A stretch of DNA of 64,000 nt from Streptomyces sp. CNH099 (GTDB lineage: Bacteria > Actinomycetota > Actinomycetes > Streptomycetales > Streptomycetaceae), in assembly GCA_000514715.1 (NCBI GenBank), contig AZWL01000015.1, positions 107,805-171,804 of the forward strand, in the 5' to 3' direction. The notes below the pieces were generated by a model that made no database searches, had not been told where the DNA came from, and saw only the letters and a list, made by a program, of their open reading frames with translations. The translations under genes were made by a program, and so were the position numbers. Position 1 is the first letter of the stretch. Every line of letters begins with the position of its first letter. Shown here piece by piece: positions 1 to 7,425 of the stretch.

Positions 1-1669
1 CCTCCGCCTCGACCTCGGTGAGCGCGGGCTCGGCGCCGGGGTGGGCGGTGACCGCGCCGACGGGGACGCGGGCGGCGAGGCCGGCGGTCTGCCGCCACGC
101 CGCGTACGTCAGCGCCGCGCCGACGAGCGCCAGGCCCGTGCCGAGGACGGCGGTGGCGAGCGTCGGGGTGAGGGACTCGCCGTCGAGCCAGTCGGAGATC
201 CGGCCGACGGTGAGGCCGAACGCGAGGGTGGGGAGGAAGAGCACCCACAGCATGGCGTTCATGACCACCGGGGTCCGCACGGGGTGCCCCGCGTCGCGGA
301 CGTCGTCGGCGGCGGCCGGTGCCGGGGGCGCGCCGGCCAGCAGCCACAGCCGGGCGGCGTACGCGGCGGTGAGCAGGGCGGTGGCCAGCCCGGCGACCAG
401 TACGGTCCAGCCGACCCCGACCGGGACGCCCTCGGTGTGGCCGGTGGCCGCGTGCTCCGCGGCGCCGAGGACCGCCTCCTTGGAGAAGAAGCCGCTGAAC
501 GGCGGGACGGCGGCGAGGGCGAGGAGGGCGACGGTCATCGTCCAGAAGGCGTCCGGCGCCTTGCGCCGCAGGCCGCCCGTCCGGGCCATCGCGGCCAGCG
601 AGTTGGTGCCGGCGGCGTGGATCAGGACGCCGGCGGCGAGGAACAGCAGCGCCTTGAAGGCGCCGTGCGAGAGGAGGTGGAAGACGGCGGCGTCCCGGGA
701 GCCGGCGGCCAGCGCGCCGGTCATGTAGCCGAGCTGGCCCACGGTCGAGTAGGCGAGCACCCGTTTGATGTCGTCCTGCGCGAGCGCGGCCAGCGCCGAG
801 CCGACCATGGTGACGGCCGCCAGCACCGCCAGCACCACCAGCGCGGCGGCCGAGGCGGCGAAGACGGGCAGCAGCCGGGCCACGACGTACACGCCGGCCG
901 CGACCATCGTCGCCGCGTGGATCAGCGCGGACACGGGGGTGGGGCCGGCCATCGCGTCGGGCAGCCAGGTGTGCAGTGGGAACTGCGCGGACTTGCCCGC
1001 GACCCCGGCGAGCAGCAGCAGCGCGATGAGCGTGGGGTGGGCGAGGCCGTCGCCGGACGCGGCCGCGGTCAGGATGCCGCTGATGCGGAACGTCCCGGCC
1101 TCGGCGGCGAGCGCGAAGATGCCGAAGAGGAAGGGGACGTCGCCGAGCTTGGTGACCAGGAACGCCTTGAGCGAGGCGGCCCGTGCGACGTCGGTCTCCC
1201 AGTAGTGGCCGACGAGGAAGTACGAGCAGATGCCCATGATCTCCCAGCCGACCAGCAGCACCATCAGGTCGCCGGAGTAGACGACGAGGAGCATCGCGGC
1301 GGTGAAGAGGGAGACGAGCGCGGCGTACGAGGAGTAGCGCGGGTCGTCGCGCAGATAGCCGGTGGAGTAGATCTGCACGCACGAGGCGACGACGCCGACG
1401 AGCACGGCGACCAGCACCGCCATGCCGTCGAGGTGCAGCGCCAGGTCGATGGGCACCGAGCCGGTCGGCGTCAGCTCGGTGGCGGCGGTCACCGGCTCGT
1501 CGCCGCCCTGCCGGGCCGCGACGACGGCCGCGAGCACGGCGGCGGTCACGGTCGGCAGCACGGCCAGCGGCTGCACCATGCCCGGTGAGCGGCGGCCGGC
1601 GAGCAGGCCGGCGACGGCGCCGAGGAAGGGCAGCAGCGGGACGAGGGCGGCGAGGGTGGTGGTGGTCAC
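1..1669 (-). CDS. nuoL2: NADH-quinone oxidoreductase subunit L, second cluster (partial, 3' end outside window)
   Basis: Proton-pumping antiporter-like membrane subunit of a complex I variant. Reverse-strand translation from a GTG at 1669 gives 556 codons that run off the left edge; the family is usually about 620-650 residues, so only the C-terminus is missing. Hallmarks are visible: the GWEIMGICSYFLVG segment, LPDAMAGPTPVSALIHAATMVAAGVY (split here only for naming), DDIKRVLAYSTVGQLGYM, and the PPFSGFFSKE loop. The start overlaps the nuoK2 stop as GTGA, indicating translational coupling. It is the most distal gene of nuoA2-B2-C2-H2-I2-J2-K2-L2 visible; nuoM2 and nuoN2 presumably follow outside. 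Family assignment is secure; the complex it belongs to is inferred. Confidence 0.93.
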   Translation of the reverse strand, partial: MTTTTLAALVPLLPFLGAVAGLLAGRRSPGMVQPLAVLPTVTAAVLAAVVAARQGGDEPVTAATELTPTGSVPIDLALHLDGMAVLVAVLVGVVASCVQIYSTGYLRDDPRYSSYAALVSLFTAAMLLVVYSGDLMVLLVGWEIMGICSYFLVGHYWETDVARAASLKAFLVTKLGDVPFLFGIFALAAEAGTFRISGILTAAASGDGLAHPTLIALLLLAGVAGKSAQFPLHTWLPDAMAGPTPVSALIHAATMVAAGVYVVARLLPVFAASAAALVVLAVLAAVTMVGSALAALAQDDIKRVLAYSTVGQLGYMTGALAAGSRDAAVFHLLSHGAFKALLFLAAGVLIHAAGTNSLAAMARTGGLRRKAPDAFWTMTVALLALAAVPPFSGFFSKEAVLGAAEHAATGHTEGVPVGVGWTVLVAGLATALLTAAYAARLWLLAGAPPAPAAADDVRDAGHPVRTPVVMNAMLWVLFLPTLAFGLTVGRISDWLDGESLTPTLATAVLGTGLALVGAALTYAAWRQTAGLAARVPVGAVTAHPGAEPALTEVEAE

Positions 1670-2097
1670 GCGGTGGCCTCGGCCTTCTTCGACGCGGACC
1701 CCGGCCCGGCGGCGCCGGTGGCCGTTGCGTCGGTTCCGTCCGCGGTCGCGTCCGCGGGTTCGGCGGTTTCGGCCGCGGTACCGGCGGCGTCCGGCTCCGC
1801 GAGGTCGCGCAGCCGGTCGACGGCGGAGGTGCCGCGGGTGCGGTACACCATCAGCACGATGGCCAGCCCGATGCCGATCTCGGCCGCGGCCACCGCGATG
1901 ATGAACAGCGTGAACGACTGGCCGGAGCGCAGAGCGTCGCGGAACGCGACGTCGAAGGCGACGAGGTTGAGGTTGACGGCGTTGAGCATCAGCTCGACGG
2001 ACATCAGCACCAGGATGGCGTTGCGCCGGGCCAGCACGCCGTAGAGGCCGACGCAGAACAGCAGCGCGGCCAGCACGGCCGGGTAGGCGAGATGCAT
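1666..2097 (-). CDS. nuoK2: NADH-quinone oxidoreductase subunit K, second cluster
   Basis: Small membrane subunit (MrpC-like) of the complex I proton path. The first ~95 residues are a standard NuoK with three membrane helices and the conserved LMSVELMLNAVNLN helix carrying the key glutamate. The protein is 143 residues, about 45 longer than the usual ~100, because of an Ala/Thr/Glu-rich C-terminal tail with no helix; the copy in the complete operon (30035-30334) lacks it. The ATG at 2097 directly abuts the nuoJ2 stop and the stop overlaps the nuoL2 GTG. The tail's role is unknown. Confidence 0.95.
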   Translation of the reverse strand: MHLAYPAVLAALLFCVGLYGVLARRNAILVLMSVELMLNAVNLNLVAFDVAFRDALRSGQSFTLFIIAVAAAEIGIGLAIVLMVYRTRGTSAVDRLRDLAEPDAAGTAAETAEPADATADGTDATATGAAGPGSASKKAEATA

Positions 2098-2712
2098 TCA
2101 GTCCTCCCCGCCCCGGTCCGCGGCCCCGGAGTCGGCCCCGGCCCCGGCCTCGGATTCGGCCCCTGGTTCGGCCTCGGCCCCGCCGTTCTTCCGTGACAGC
2201 ACGATCGCGCCCACCAGCGCCGCCAGCAGCAGCACCGACAGCGCCTCGAACGGCAGCACCCAGTGCCGGAAGACGCTGGCCCCCAACAGGTCCGTCGTCC
2301 CACCGGGTTCGTCCAGGTCGATCCACGTCGTACGGAACGCGTCCACGACCAGCGTCACCAGCAGCACCGCCGCCGTCCCCGCCACGCCCAGCGCCACCCA
2401 CCGGTTGCCCGAGTCGGCGTCCGGCGAGCGGCCTATAGGCGCCCGGGTCAGCATCAGCCCGAAGAGCAGCAGCACCACCACGGAGCCCACGTAGATCAGC
2501 ACCTGCACCCAGGCCACGAACTCTGCCGTCAGCAGCAGGTACTCGACCGCCAGCCCGCCGAGCGCGACCACCAGCCACAGCGCGGCGTGCACCAGCTGCC
2601 GCGTCGTCACGGTGATCACGGCGGCCCCGAGGGTCACCAGGCCGGTGAGCAGGAAGACGATCTCGACGCCGGTGGGCGACAGGAAGCCGTGGGATTCGGC
2701 GGCCAGGATCAT
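2098..2712 (-). CDS. nuoJ2: NADH-quinone oxidoreductase subunit J, second cluster
   Basis: Membrane subunit J of complex I, 204 residues. Five hydrophobic segments are visible, with the typical LIYVGSVVVLLLFGLML helix about residues 72-90 and a soluble Glu/Ala/Gly-rich C-terminus. The ATG at 2712 was chosen because it overlaps the nuoI2 stop (ATGA) and gives the standard N-terminus; the open frame continues upstream only as a shadow of nuoI2/nuoH2. It is shorter than NuoJ of the main operon (299 residues) and lacks most of that protein's C-terminal extension. Confidence 0.94.
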   Translation of the reverse strand: MILAAESHGFLSPTGVEIVFLLTGLVTLGAAVITVTTRQLVHAALWLVVALGGLAVEYLLLTAEFVAWVQVLIYVGSVVVLLLFGLMLTRAPIGRSPDADSGNRWVALGVAGTAAVLLVTLVVDAFRTTWIDLDEPGGTTDLLGASVFRHWVLPFEALSVLLLAALVGAIVLSRKNGGAEAEPGAESEAGAGADSGAADRGGED

Positions 2713-3263
2713 GTGCCGCCCTCCTCCGCCGGCGGCTCCGCGGCCTCCCGGGCCCGCGCCGCCTCCGCCTTCTCCACCGCCTTGCGCGCCGCGCCCAGCT
2801 CCTTCGGCTCCTCCCCCGCCGGGTCCGGCGCCGGCGGGGGCGGCACCGTCCACATCCAGTCCCGCAGCCGGTCCCGCTCGTGGGTCAGCTCGTGGATGTC
2901 GGTCTCCGCGTACTCGAACTCCGGCGACCAGAAGAGCGCGTCGAACGGGCAGACCTCGATGCAGATCCCGCAGTACATGCACAGCGCGAAGTCGATCGCG
3001 AAGCGGTCGAGGACGTTGCGGCTGCGCTCCCGCCCGCCGGGGGCGGCGGGCGGGACGGTCTCCTTGTGCGAGTCGATGTAGATGCACCAGTCCGGGCACT
3101 CGCGGGCGCACAGCATGCAGACCGTGCAGTTCTCCTCGAACAACGCGATGACGCCGCGGCTGCGCGGCGGCAGCGCGGGCAGGGCGTCGGGGTAGTGCGC
3201 GGTGTGCGAACGCCGCGTCATCGTCCGCAGCGTGATCGCCAGCCCCTTCGCAAGCCCCTTCAT
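2709..3263 (-). CDS. nuoI2: NADH-quinone oxidoreductase subunit I (2x[4Fe-4S]), second cluster
   Basis: Peripheral-arm ferredoxin-like subunit, 184 residues. Two cluster motifs are intact: CTVCMLCARECP near residue 46 and CMYCGICIEVCP near residue 93, so both [4Fe-4S] clusters (N6a/N6b) should form. The C-terminal ~45 residues are Ala/Glu/Pro-rich and look disordered. The ATG at 3263 lies 3 bases after the nuoH2 stop. In this cluster NuoI2 is one of only two Fe-S subunits encoded (with NuoB2), since E, F and G are missing, which makes it a candidate entry point for a ferredoxin; that role is inference. Confidence 0.95.
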   Translation of the reverse strand: MKGLAKGLAITLRTMTRRSHTAHYPDALPALPPRSRGVIALFEENCTVCMLCARECPDWCIYIDSHKETVPPAAPGGRERSRNVLDRFAIDFALCMYCGICIEVCPFDALFWSPEFEYAETDIHELTHERDRLRDWMWTVPPPPAPDPAGEEPKELGAARKAVEKAEAARAREAAEPPAEEGGT

Positions 3264-3266
3264 CGG

Positions 3267-4226
3267 TCAGCTCACCACCTTCACGATGCCGGTCAGCGCG
3301 ATCTGCGCGAGCGCGAGCGGGATGAGGGTCGTCCAGGCGAAGCGCTGCAGCTGGTCCTCGCGCAGCCGCGGGTACGTGACGCGCAGCCAGATCACCCCGA
3401 AGGCCAGGATCCCGGTCTTCAGCAGCGTCCACAGCCAGCCGAGCCCGTCGGCGTACGGGCCGTGCCAGCCGCCGAGGAAGAGCACGGCGGTCAGCGCGCT
3501 CAGGACGACGATCCCGGCGTACTCGGCGAGGAGGAACAGGGCGAAGCGCAGGCCGGAGTACTCGGTGTACGCGCCGAAGATGATCTCCGAGTCGGCGACG
3601 GGGGCGTCGAACGGCGGGCGCTGCAGCTCCGCGAGGCCGGCGGTGAAGAACACGACGCCGCCGACGAGCTGCCACGGCAGCCACCACCACTCGAAGCCGT
3701 CCACGATCCCGACGAGGGACACCGTCCCGGCGGCCATGGCGACGGAGGCGGCGGCGAGCAGCATGGGCAGCTCGTACGCGAGGAGCTGGGCGGCGGTGCG
3801 GAGGCCGCCGAGGAGCGAGTACTTGTTCGCGGACGCCCAGCCGCCCATGAGGGAGCCGAGGACGCCGACGCCCATGACGGCCAGCACGAAGAAGATCCCG
3901 GCGTCGATCGCCTGGCCGACGCCGCCGTCGGGGGCGAAGGGGATGGCGACGAGGACGACGAGGTACGGGAGGAGGGCGACGGCGGGGGCGAGCTGGAAGA
4001 CCCGCCGGTCGGCGCCGGCCGGGACGACGTCCTCCTTCTGCGCGAACTTGACGCCGTCGGCGACGAGCTGGGCCCAGCCGTGGAAGCCGCCGGCGTACAT
4101 GGGGCCGACGCGGCCCTGCATGTGGGCCATGACCTTGTGCTCGGTCTGGCCGACGAGGAGGGGGAAGAGCAGGAAGACGACGAGGACGCCGACGAGGGTG
4201 AGCAGGGTTTCGAGCACGTCGTTCAC
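3267..4226 (-). CDS. nuoH2: NADH-quinone oxidoreductase subunit H, second cluster
   Basis: Membrane subunit H, 319 residues, about eight helices. It forms part of the quinone cavity at the interface with B and D. Diagnostic stretches are GRVGPMYAGGFHGWAQLVAD (residues ~40-60), the RPPFDAPVADSEI loop and the Glu-rich EIIFGAYTEYSGL region. The GTG at 4226 overlaps the nuoC2 TGA (GTGA). nuoD, which should sit between C and H, is absent: C2 and H2 overlap directly. Compared with NuoH of the main operon (460 residues), both termini are trimmed, notably the long C-terminal tail. Confidence 0.95.
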   Translation of the reverse strand: MNDVLETLLTLVGVLVVFLLFPLLVGQTEHKVMAHMQGRVGPMYAGGFHGWAQLVADGVKFAQKEDVVPAGADRRVFQLAPAVALLPYLVVLVAIPFAPDGGVGQAIDAGIFFVLAVMGVGVLGSLMGGWASANKYSLLGGLRTAAQLLAYELPMLLAAASVAMAAGTVSLVGIVDGFEWWWLPWQLVGGVVFFTAGLAELQRPPFDAPVADSEIIFGAYTEYSGLRFALFLLAEYAGIVVLSALTAVLFLGGWHGPYADGLGWLWTLLKTGILAFGVIWLRVTYPRLREDQLQRFAWTTLIPLALAQIALTGIVKVVS

Positions 4227-5122
4227 GAGGCGTCACCGCCTTCGCCGGCGGGGTCGCCCGCGCTGGGTTCGGCGGGCGGGGTGTCCTCGCCCGGGGCGGC
4301 GGCGGGAGGCGCGGGCGGCTCGTCGCCGGGGCGCGGGCGTTCCCACGGGGCGTCGGGCGTACGGGGACGGGGCCGCGGCGTCCCGCCCGCCGCGGCCCCG
4401 CCGCCGGCGGTCCGCCTCGACGCCGAACCCTCGCTCGCCGAGCGCCCGCGGCGCGGGGCGCCCTCCGCTCTCCCTCCCGCTCTCCCTCCCGCGCGGCGCG
4501 GGGTGCGGGCGGGGGCCGGGGGGAGCTGGCCCTTCTGGGGGCCCCAGTCGTTCGGGTCGGGGACGCCCGGGGGCCGCATCTGGCGGCGCTTCGGGCCGCC
4601 GTCGTGGGGTTCGCCCGGTTCCTTCGCGCCCGGCCAGGCCTTCGCGACCCGGGCCGCCAGCACGAAGTCCTTCCGCAGCGGGTGCCCCTCGAACTCCTCC
4701 GGGAGCAGCAGCGGCACCAGGTGCGGGTGGCCGGCGAAGTCGACGCCGAACATCTCGTGCGTCTCCCGCTCGTGCCACGCCGCCCCCGCGTACACGCCCG
4801 TCGCCGTCGCCAGCGCCGGCGCGCCGTGCGGCACCGTCGTACGGAGCAGCAGCCGGCGCGGCGGCGTGCCGACCGCGACGACGTGGGCGGCGACGCGGAA
4901 GCCCTCGTCCGGTTCGTCGACGGCGCTCAGCCAGTCGAAGAACGTGCAGCCCAGCTCGTCGCGGGCGGTCTGCAGCGCCGTGGTCCAGGCGGCGGGCGGC
5001 ACGTCGACGGTCAGGACGCCGTACGCCTCGCTCGCCACCGCCCCCGGCCCGAACAGCTCCTCCGCTCCCCGCGGCAGCCACCCCACGGATCCGGCGTCGT
5101 CCGCCTCCCCCGGCTCGGTCAT
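4223..5122 (-). CDS. nuoC2: NADH-quinone oxidoreductase subunit C-like, second cluster, with long disordered tail
   Basis: The first ~165 residues are a 30-kDa subunit domain: the ELGCTFFDWLSAVDEPDEG segment, WHERETHEMFGVDFAGHP, and the closing EGHPLRKDFVL motif. The remaining ~120 residues (to 299) are Pro/Arg/Gly/Ala-rich low-complexity sequence that does not look like NuoD. The ATG at 5122 overlaps the nuoB2 stop (ATGA), and the stop overlaps the nuoH2 GTG. In standard complex I, C contacts D; with no nuoD in this cluster, C2 must pair with the D of the main operon or with something else. The tail is encoded by GC-extreme DNA and is probably disordered. Confidence 0.92.
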   Translation of the reverse strand: MTEPGEADDAGSVGWLPRGAEELFGPGAVASEAYGVLTVDVPPAAWTTALQTARDELGCTFFDWLSAVDEPDEGFRVAAHVVAVGTPPRRLLLRTTVPHGAPALATATGVYAGAAWHERETHEMFGVDFAGHPHLVPLLLPEEFEGHPLRKDFVLAARVAKAWPGAKEPGEPHDGGPKRRQMRPPGVPDPNDWGPQKGQLPPAPARTPRRAGGRAGGRAEGAPRRGRSASEGSASRRTAGGGAAAGGTPRPRPRTPDAPWERPRPGDEPPAPPAAAPGEDTPPAEPSAGDPAGEGGDAS

Positions 5123-5763
5123 CCGCCGGCCTCCCCGTTCGGCCCGTTCGGCCCGTTCGGCCCGTTCGGCGGCTGCACCAGCCCGCTCGTCAGCGCCGCC
5201 GCGGACGTCGGGGCGGCGGCGGCCGCCCCGTTCCCGTACCGCTCCCGCAGCGACTCCCGCGCGATCTTCTCCTGCAGCTTCAGGATGCCCTGCAGCAGCG
5301 CCTCCGGCCGCGGCGGGCAGCCCGGCACGTACACGTCCACCGGGACGATCTGGTCCACGCCCTTCGTCACCGCGTACGAGTCCCAGTACGGCCCGCCGCA
5401 GTTGGAGCACGCGCCGAAGGAGATCACGTACTTCGGCTCCGGCATCTGCTCGTACAGCCGCTTCACCGACGGCGCCATCTTGTCCGTCACCGTCCCGGAC
5501 ACCACCATCAGGTCCGCCTGCCGCGGGCCCGGCGCGAACGGGATGACGCCGAGGCGGATGAAGTCGTGCCGGGCCATCGACGCGGCGATGAACTCGATCG
5601 CGCAGCAGGCGAGGCCGAAGTTGAAGACCCACAGGCTGTAGCGGCGGCCCCAGTTGAGCACGACCTTCATCGGCTGAGGTGCCAGGCGCTGCAGCACCCC
5701 AAGGCTCCCCCTGCCTTCGGCAGGCGGTCCCCCCTGTGGTTCTGGCAGGTCTACCGATGTCAC
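5119..5763 (-). CDS. nuoB2: NADH-quinone oxidoreductase subunit B ([4Fe-4S] N2), second cluster
   Basis: Peripheral subunit that carries the terminal N2 cluster next to the quinone site. All ligand motifs are present: FGLACCAIEF (tandem Cys), FGACSNCGG, and VPGCPPRPEALLQ. The GTG at 5763 follows an AAAGGACC ribosome-binding site; the N-terminal ~30 residues before QPMKVVLNWGRRYSLW are atypical and overlap a palindromic repeat at 5703-5733. The C-terminus carries a tandem PNG-type repeat coded by the 9-bp unit at 5136-5170. In a standard operon nuoA precedes directly; here a TnpB element lies between. Confidence 0.95.
   Translation of the reverse strand: MTSVDLPEPQGGPPAEGRGSLGVLQRLAPQPMKVVLNWGRRYSLWVFNFGLACCAIEFIAASMARHDFIRLGVIPFAPGPRQADLMVVSGTVTDKMAPSVKRLYEQMPEPKYVISFGACSNCGGPYWDSYAVTKGVDQIVPVDVYVPGCPPRPEALLQGILKLQEKIARESLRERYGNGAAAAAPTSAAALTSGLVQPPNGPNGPNGPNGEAGG
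5136..5170. repeat. 9-bp tandem repeat inside nuoB2
   Basis: About four head-to-tail copies of cgttcggcc (the last imperfect) sit in the extreme 3' part of nuoB2 and code for repeated Gly-Pro-Asn triplets. The unit is a multiple of three, so length changes keep the reading frame. It looks like a slippage-prone microsatellite in a dispensable tail. Confidence 0.85.
5703..5733. repeat. REP-like palindrome within the 5' coding part of nuoB2
   Basis: A perfect 6-bp hairpin cctgcc-ttc-ggcagg (5710-5724), flanked by C-runs on the left and by ggtcccccc on the right, is read in frame as the GGPPAEGRGSLG segment of NuoB2. From memory this resembles a palindrome dispersed through Streptomyces genomes; only this copy was noticed here. 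Confidence 0.55.
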
Positions 5764-5780
5764 CGTGGTCCTTTCGAGGC

Positions 5781-6755
5781 GGCTCCGGCCCTCAGGCCGG
5801 GGAGGAAACGGATCGTGGCCGAGGGGGCGCTGAATGCTGCAGCATCGGCGCAGGAAGCATTGTCAGTGCCGACCGCTGGATTGACCACATGTCGCGCTAC
5901 CGGCCGCGTCCTACACCCAGCCAGGAAAATGACCTGGCTGCGCACTGTGCGCATGCCCGGTACGTATGGAACCCGGCCGTAGAACAGCACACGTGGTGGA
6001 CGCCGCGGCGCGGTCCGGCGCCGGGCTTCGCCCTTCAGTGCCGCCAACTGTCCGAGGCACGTGCCGGGCTGCCATGGCTGCGCTCCGGATCTGTTGGCTG
6101 GGTACGGTTCCGCCTCTCCCGCCCTATCCCAGCCGGTGCGCGCTCCTACCGCATCAAAAAGGACCGAGCCGGGCGGTGGCACATCGCCTTCACCGCTGCT
6201 CCGGAGTCGATCCCCGCTCCCGGGAACGGGGAGGTCGTGGGCGTTGACCGCGGCGTGGCCGTGTCCGCAGCCCTGTCCACCGGCGACCTGCTGACCGTAC
6301 CCGCGCTTCGCGGTCACGAGGCGCGCAGGCTCACCCTGTTGCAGCGACGTCTGTCCCGATGCCGTCGCGGCTCGAAAAGTCGCCGGAAGGTCAAGACCGC
6401 GATCGCCCGTCTCACGGCCCGCGGAGTCGACCGGCGCAAGGACTGGGTGGAGAAAACCGGTACGGATCTGGCCCGTCGGTTCGATGTGATCGGTGTGGAG
6501 GCGCTGAACATCCGGGGCATGGCGGACCGGGAAGCGCGCGAGAGCCAAGCGCGCTTCCCGTGCCGCACCTGCGGGTACACGAGCCATGCGGACACCAACG
6601 CCGCCAGGAACATCAAAACGGCCGCTGGGCAGGCGGTTGCTGCGCGGGAAGAGCCCGGGGTTGCCCGGCTGGTGCACCGCGAACCTCAACTGGTCTCCTC
6701 CTCGTGAGCTGATGCGGTTGGAATCCTCCGCTTCAGGCGGAGGAGGATGTCAAGT
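5781..6755 (+). mobile_element. IS605/IS200-type TnpB element, decayed, inserted between nuoA2 and nuoB2
   Basis: About 975 bases separate nuoB2 from nuoA2, which adjoin in other nuo clusters. Inside is one tnpB-like frame on the plus strand. The right boundary is suggested by a hairpin tcctccgcttcaggcggagg near 6724-6743 followed by aggatgtcaa, a shape typical of TnpB right ends and guide-RNA 3' ends; those last bases overlap the nuoA2 stop codon (6750-6752). A similar hairpin, ccggccctcaggccgg, lies at the left (about 5793-5808). No tnpA is present. Boundaries are approximate. Confidence 0.7.
5889..6707 (+). pseudogene. tnpB: TnpB (OrfB, IS605 family) with two in-frame internal deletions
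   Basis: RNA-guided RuvC-like nuclease of IS605-type elements. From the ATG at 5889 the frame reads 272 residues, against about 380-420 for intact TnpB. The N-terminal HCAHARYVWNPAVEQ motif, RuvC-I aspartate (VVGVDRGVAVSAALSTG), RuvC-II glutamate (FDVIGVEALNI) and RuvC-III aspartate (HADTNAARNI) remain. Two blocks are missing relative to family members I remember: ~50 residues before VGWVRFRLSRP, and ~75 residues after NIRGM that hold the first CxxC of the zinc finger; only CRTCG is left. The frame stayed open, but a functional nuclease is unlikely. The start could be further upstream. Confidence 0.8.
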
Positions 6756-7142
6756 CCATTCGAGGACGCCCTTCTTCCAGGCGTAGAGCAGGCCCACGGC
6801 GAGGAAGCCGAGGAAGATGAACATCTCCACGAGCGTCACCGCCCCGTACCCCGGGGCCGCGAAGACCGTCGCCCAGGGGAAGAGGAAGATGGCGTCGACG
6901 GCGAAGATCACGTACAGGAAGGCGTACACGTAGTAGCGGACCTGCGTGTGCGCCCAGCCCTCCCCGACCGGGTCCACCCCGCACTCGTACGTGAGCAGCT
7001 TCTCCGGCGTCGGCACCGCGGGCCGCAGCAGCCGGGCGCCGCCGAAGGCGACGGCGACGAAGAGCAGGCCCAGCACGGCGACGAGGCCGACCACCCCGTA
7101 GCCGTCGAAGTACCCGGCGGCAACGGCGTCGGCGGCGAACAT
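6750..7142 (-). CDS. nuoA2: NADH-quinone oxidoreductase subunit A, second cluster
   Basis: Small membrane subunit A, 130 residues, three helices. It carries the conserved LLTYECGVDPVGEGWAHTQV loop and the AFLYVIFAVDAIFLFPWA helix. The ATG at 7142 is preceded by GAGGTGCC and gives a standard N-terminus; longer upstream readings are unsupported. It is the first gene of the second cluster and shares the intergenic region 7143-7425 with the divergent kinase gene. The insertion of the TnpB element exactly at its stop codon left the product intact but puts 986 bases between it and nuoB2, so coupling and perhaps co-transcription of B2 onward may be disturbed. Confidence 0.95.
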   Translation of the reverse strand: MFAADAVAAGYFDGYGVVGLVAVLGLLFVAVAFGGARLLRPAVPTPEKLLTYECGVDPVGEGWAHTQVRYYVYAFLYVIFAVDAIFLFPWATVFAAPGYGAVTLVEMFIFLGFLAVGLLYAWKKGVLEWT

Positions 7143-7350
7143 GTCCGGCACCTCGGCTTCGCTCCCTGACTGCAGTGGCTGGCTGACCCGTGCGCATCGG
7201 TCAGGACATCGACCTGTACGGGCAAGGAGTGTAGGCCCTGCCCCGCGCGCTGTGCCCATCCCGTGCACGCCACTTCCGCCGCGCCGCACGCGTCCCGCCC
7301 CCCGCACCCGGCCCGCACCGGGGCACCGAAGCGGAGACTCCTCCGCAAAG

Positions 7351-7370
7351 GGTGGGGTTAACCCCCGTAC
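7351..7370 (+). promoter_or_regulatory. 20-bp motif upstream of sensor kinase 1 (shared with kinase 2)
   Basis: The sequence ggtggggttaacccccgtac has a palindromic core and recurs upstream of the second kinase with 18 of 20 bases identical. In both places a ccatgg follows 16-17 bases later. A shared operator or core promoter for autoregulation is the likeliest reading; the binding protein is not identifiable from sequence. Confidence 0.6.
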
Positions 7371-7425
7371 GTTCCCCCCACACCCCCCATGGCGCCCCGG
7401 TACTCCGGCGCGGCACCCTGGGAGG

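Noticed and set aside
4223..5122. Possible NuoCD fusion (C-terminal tail as a degenerate NuoD)
   Set aside because: The tail is only ~120 residues of low-complexity sequence and has none of the NuoD motifs (such as HGVLRL or the GYLHTGIEK segment).
2880..5982. Two plus-strand frames of ~890 and ~930 codons opposite the nuo2 genes
   Set aside because: Same reasoning: shadow frames of the conserved minus-strand nuoI2/H2/C2/B2.
7143..7425. Rex operator upstream of nuoA2
   Set aside because: No TGTGA-N6-TCACA or near match seen on reading the region.
7141..7425. Extended N-terminus of sensor kinase 1 starting at 7141
   Set aside because: The extra ~95 codons cross the promoter motif and the nuoA2 start region and read as Pro/Arg-rich filler.
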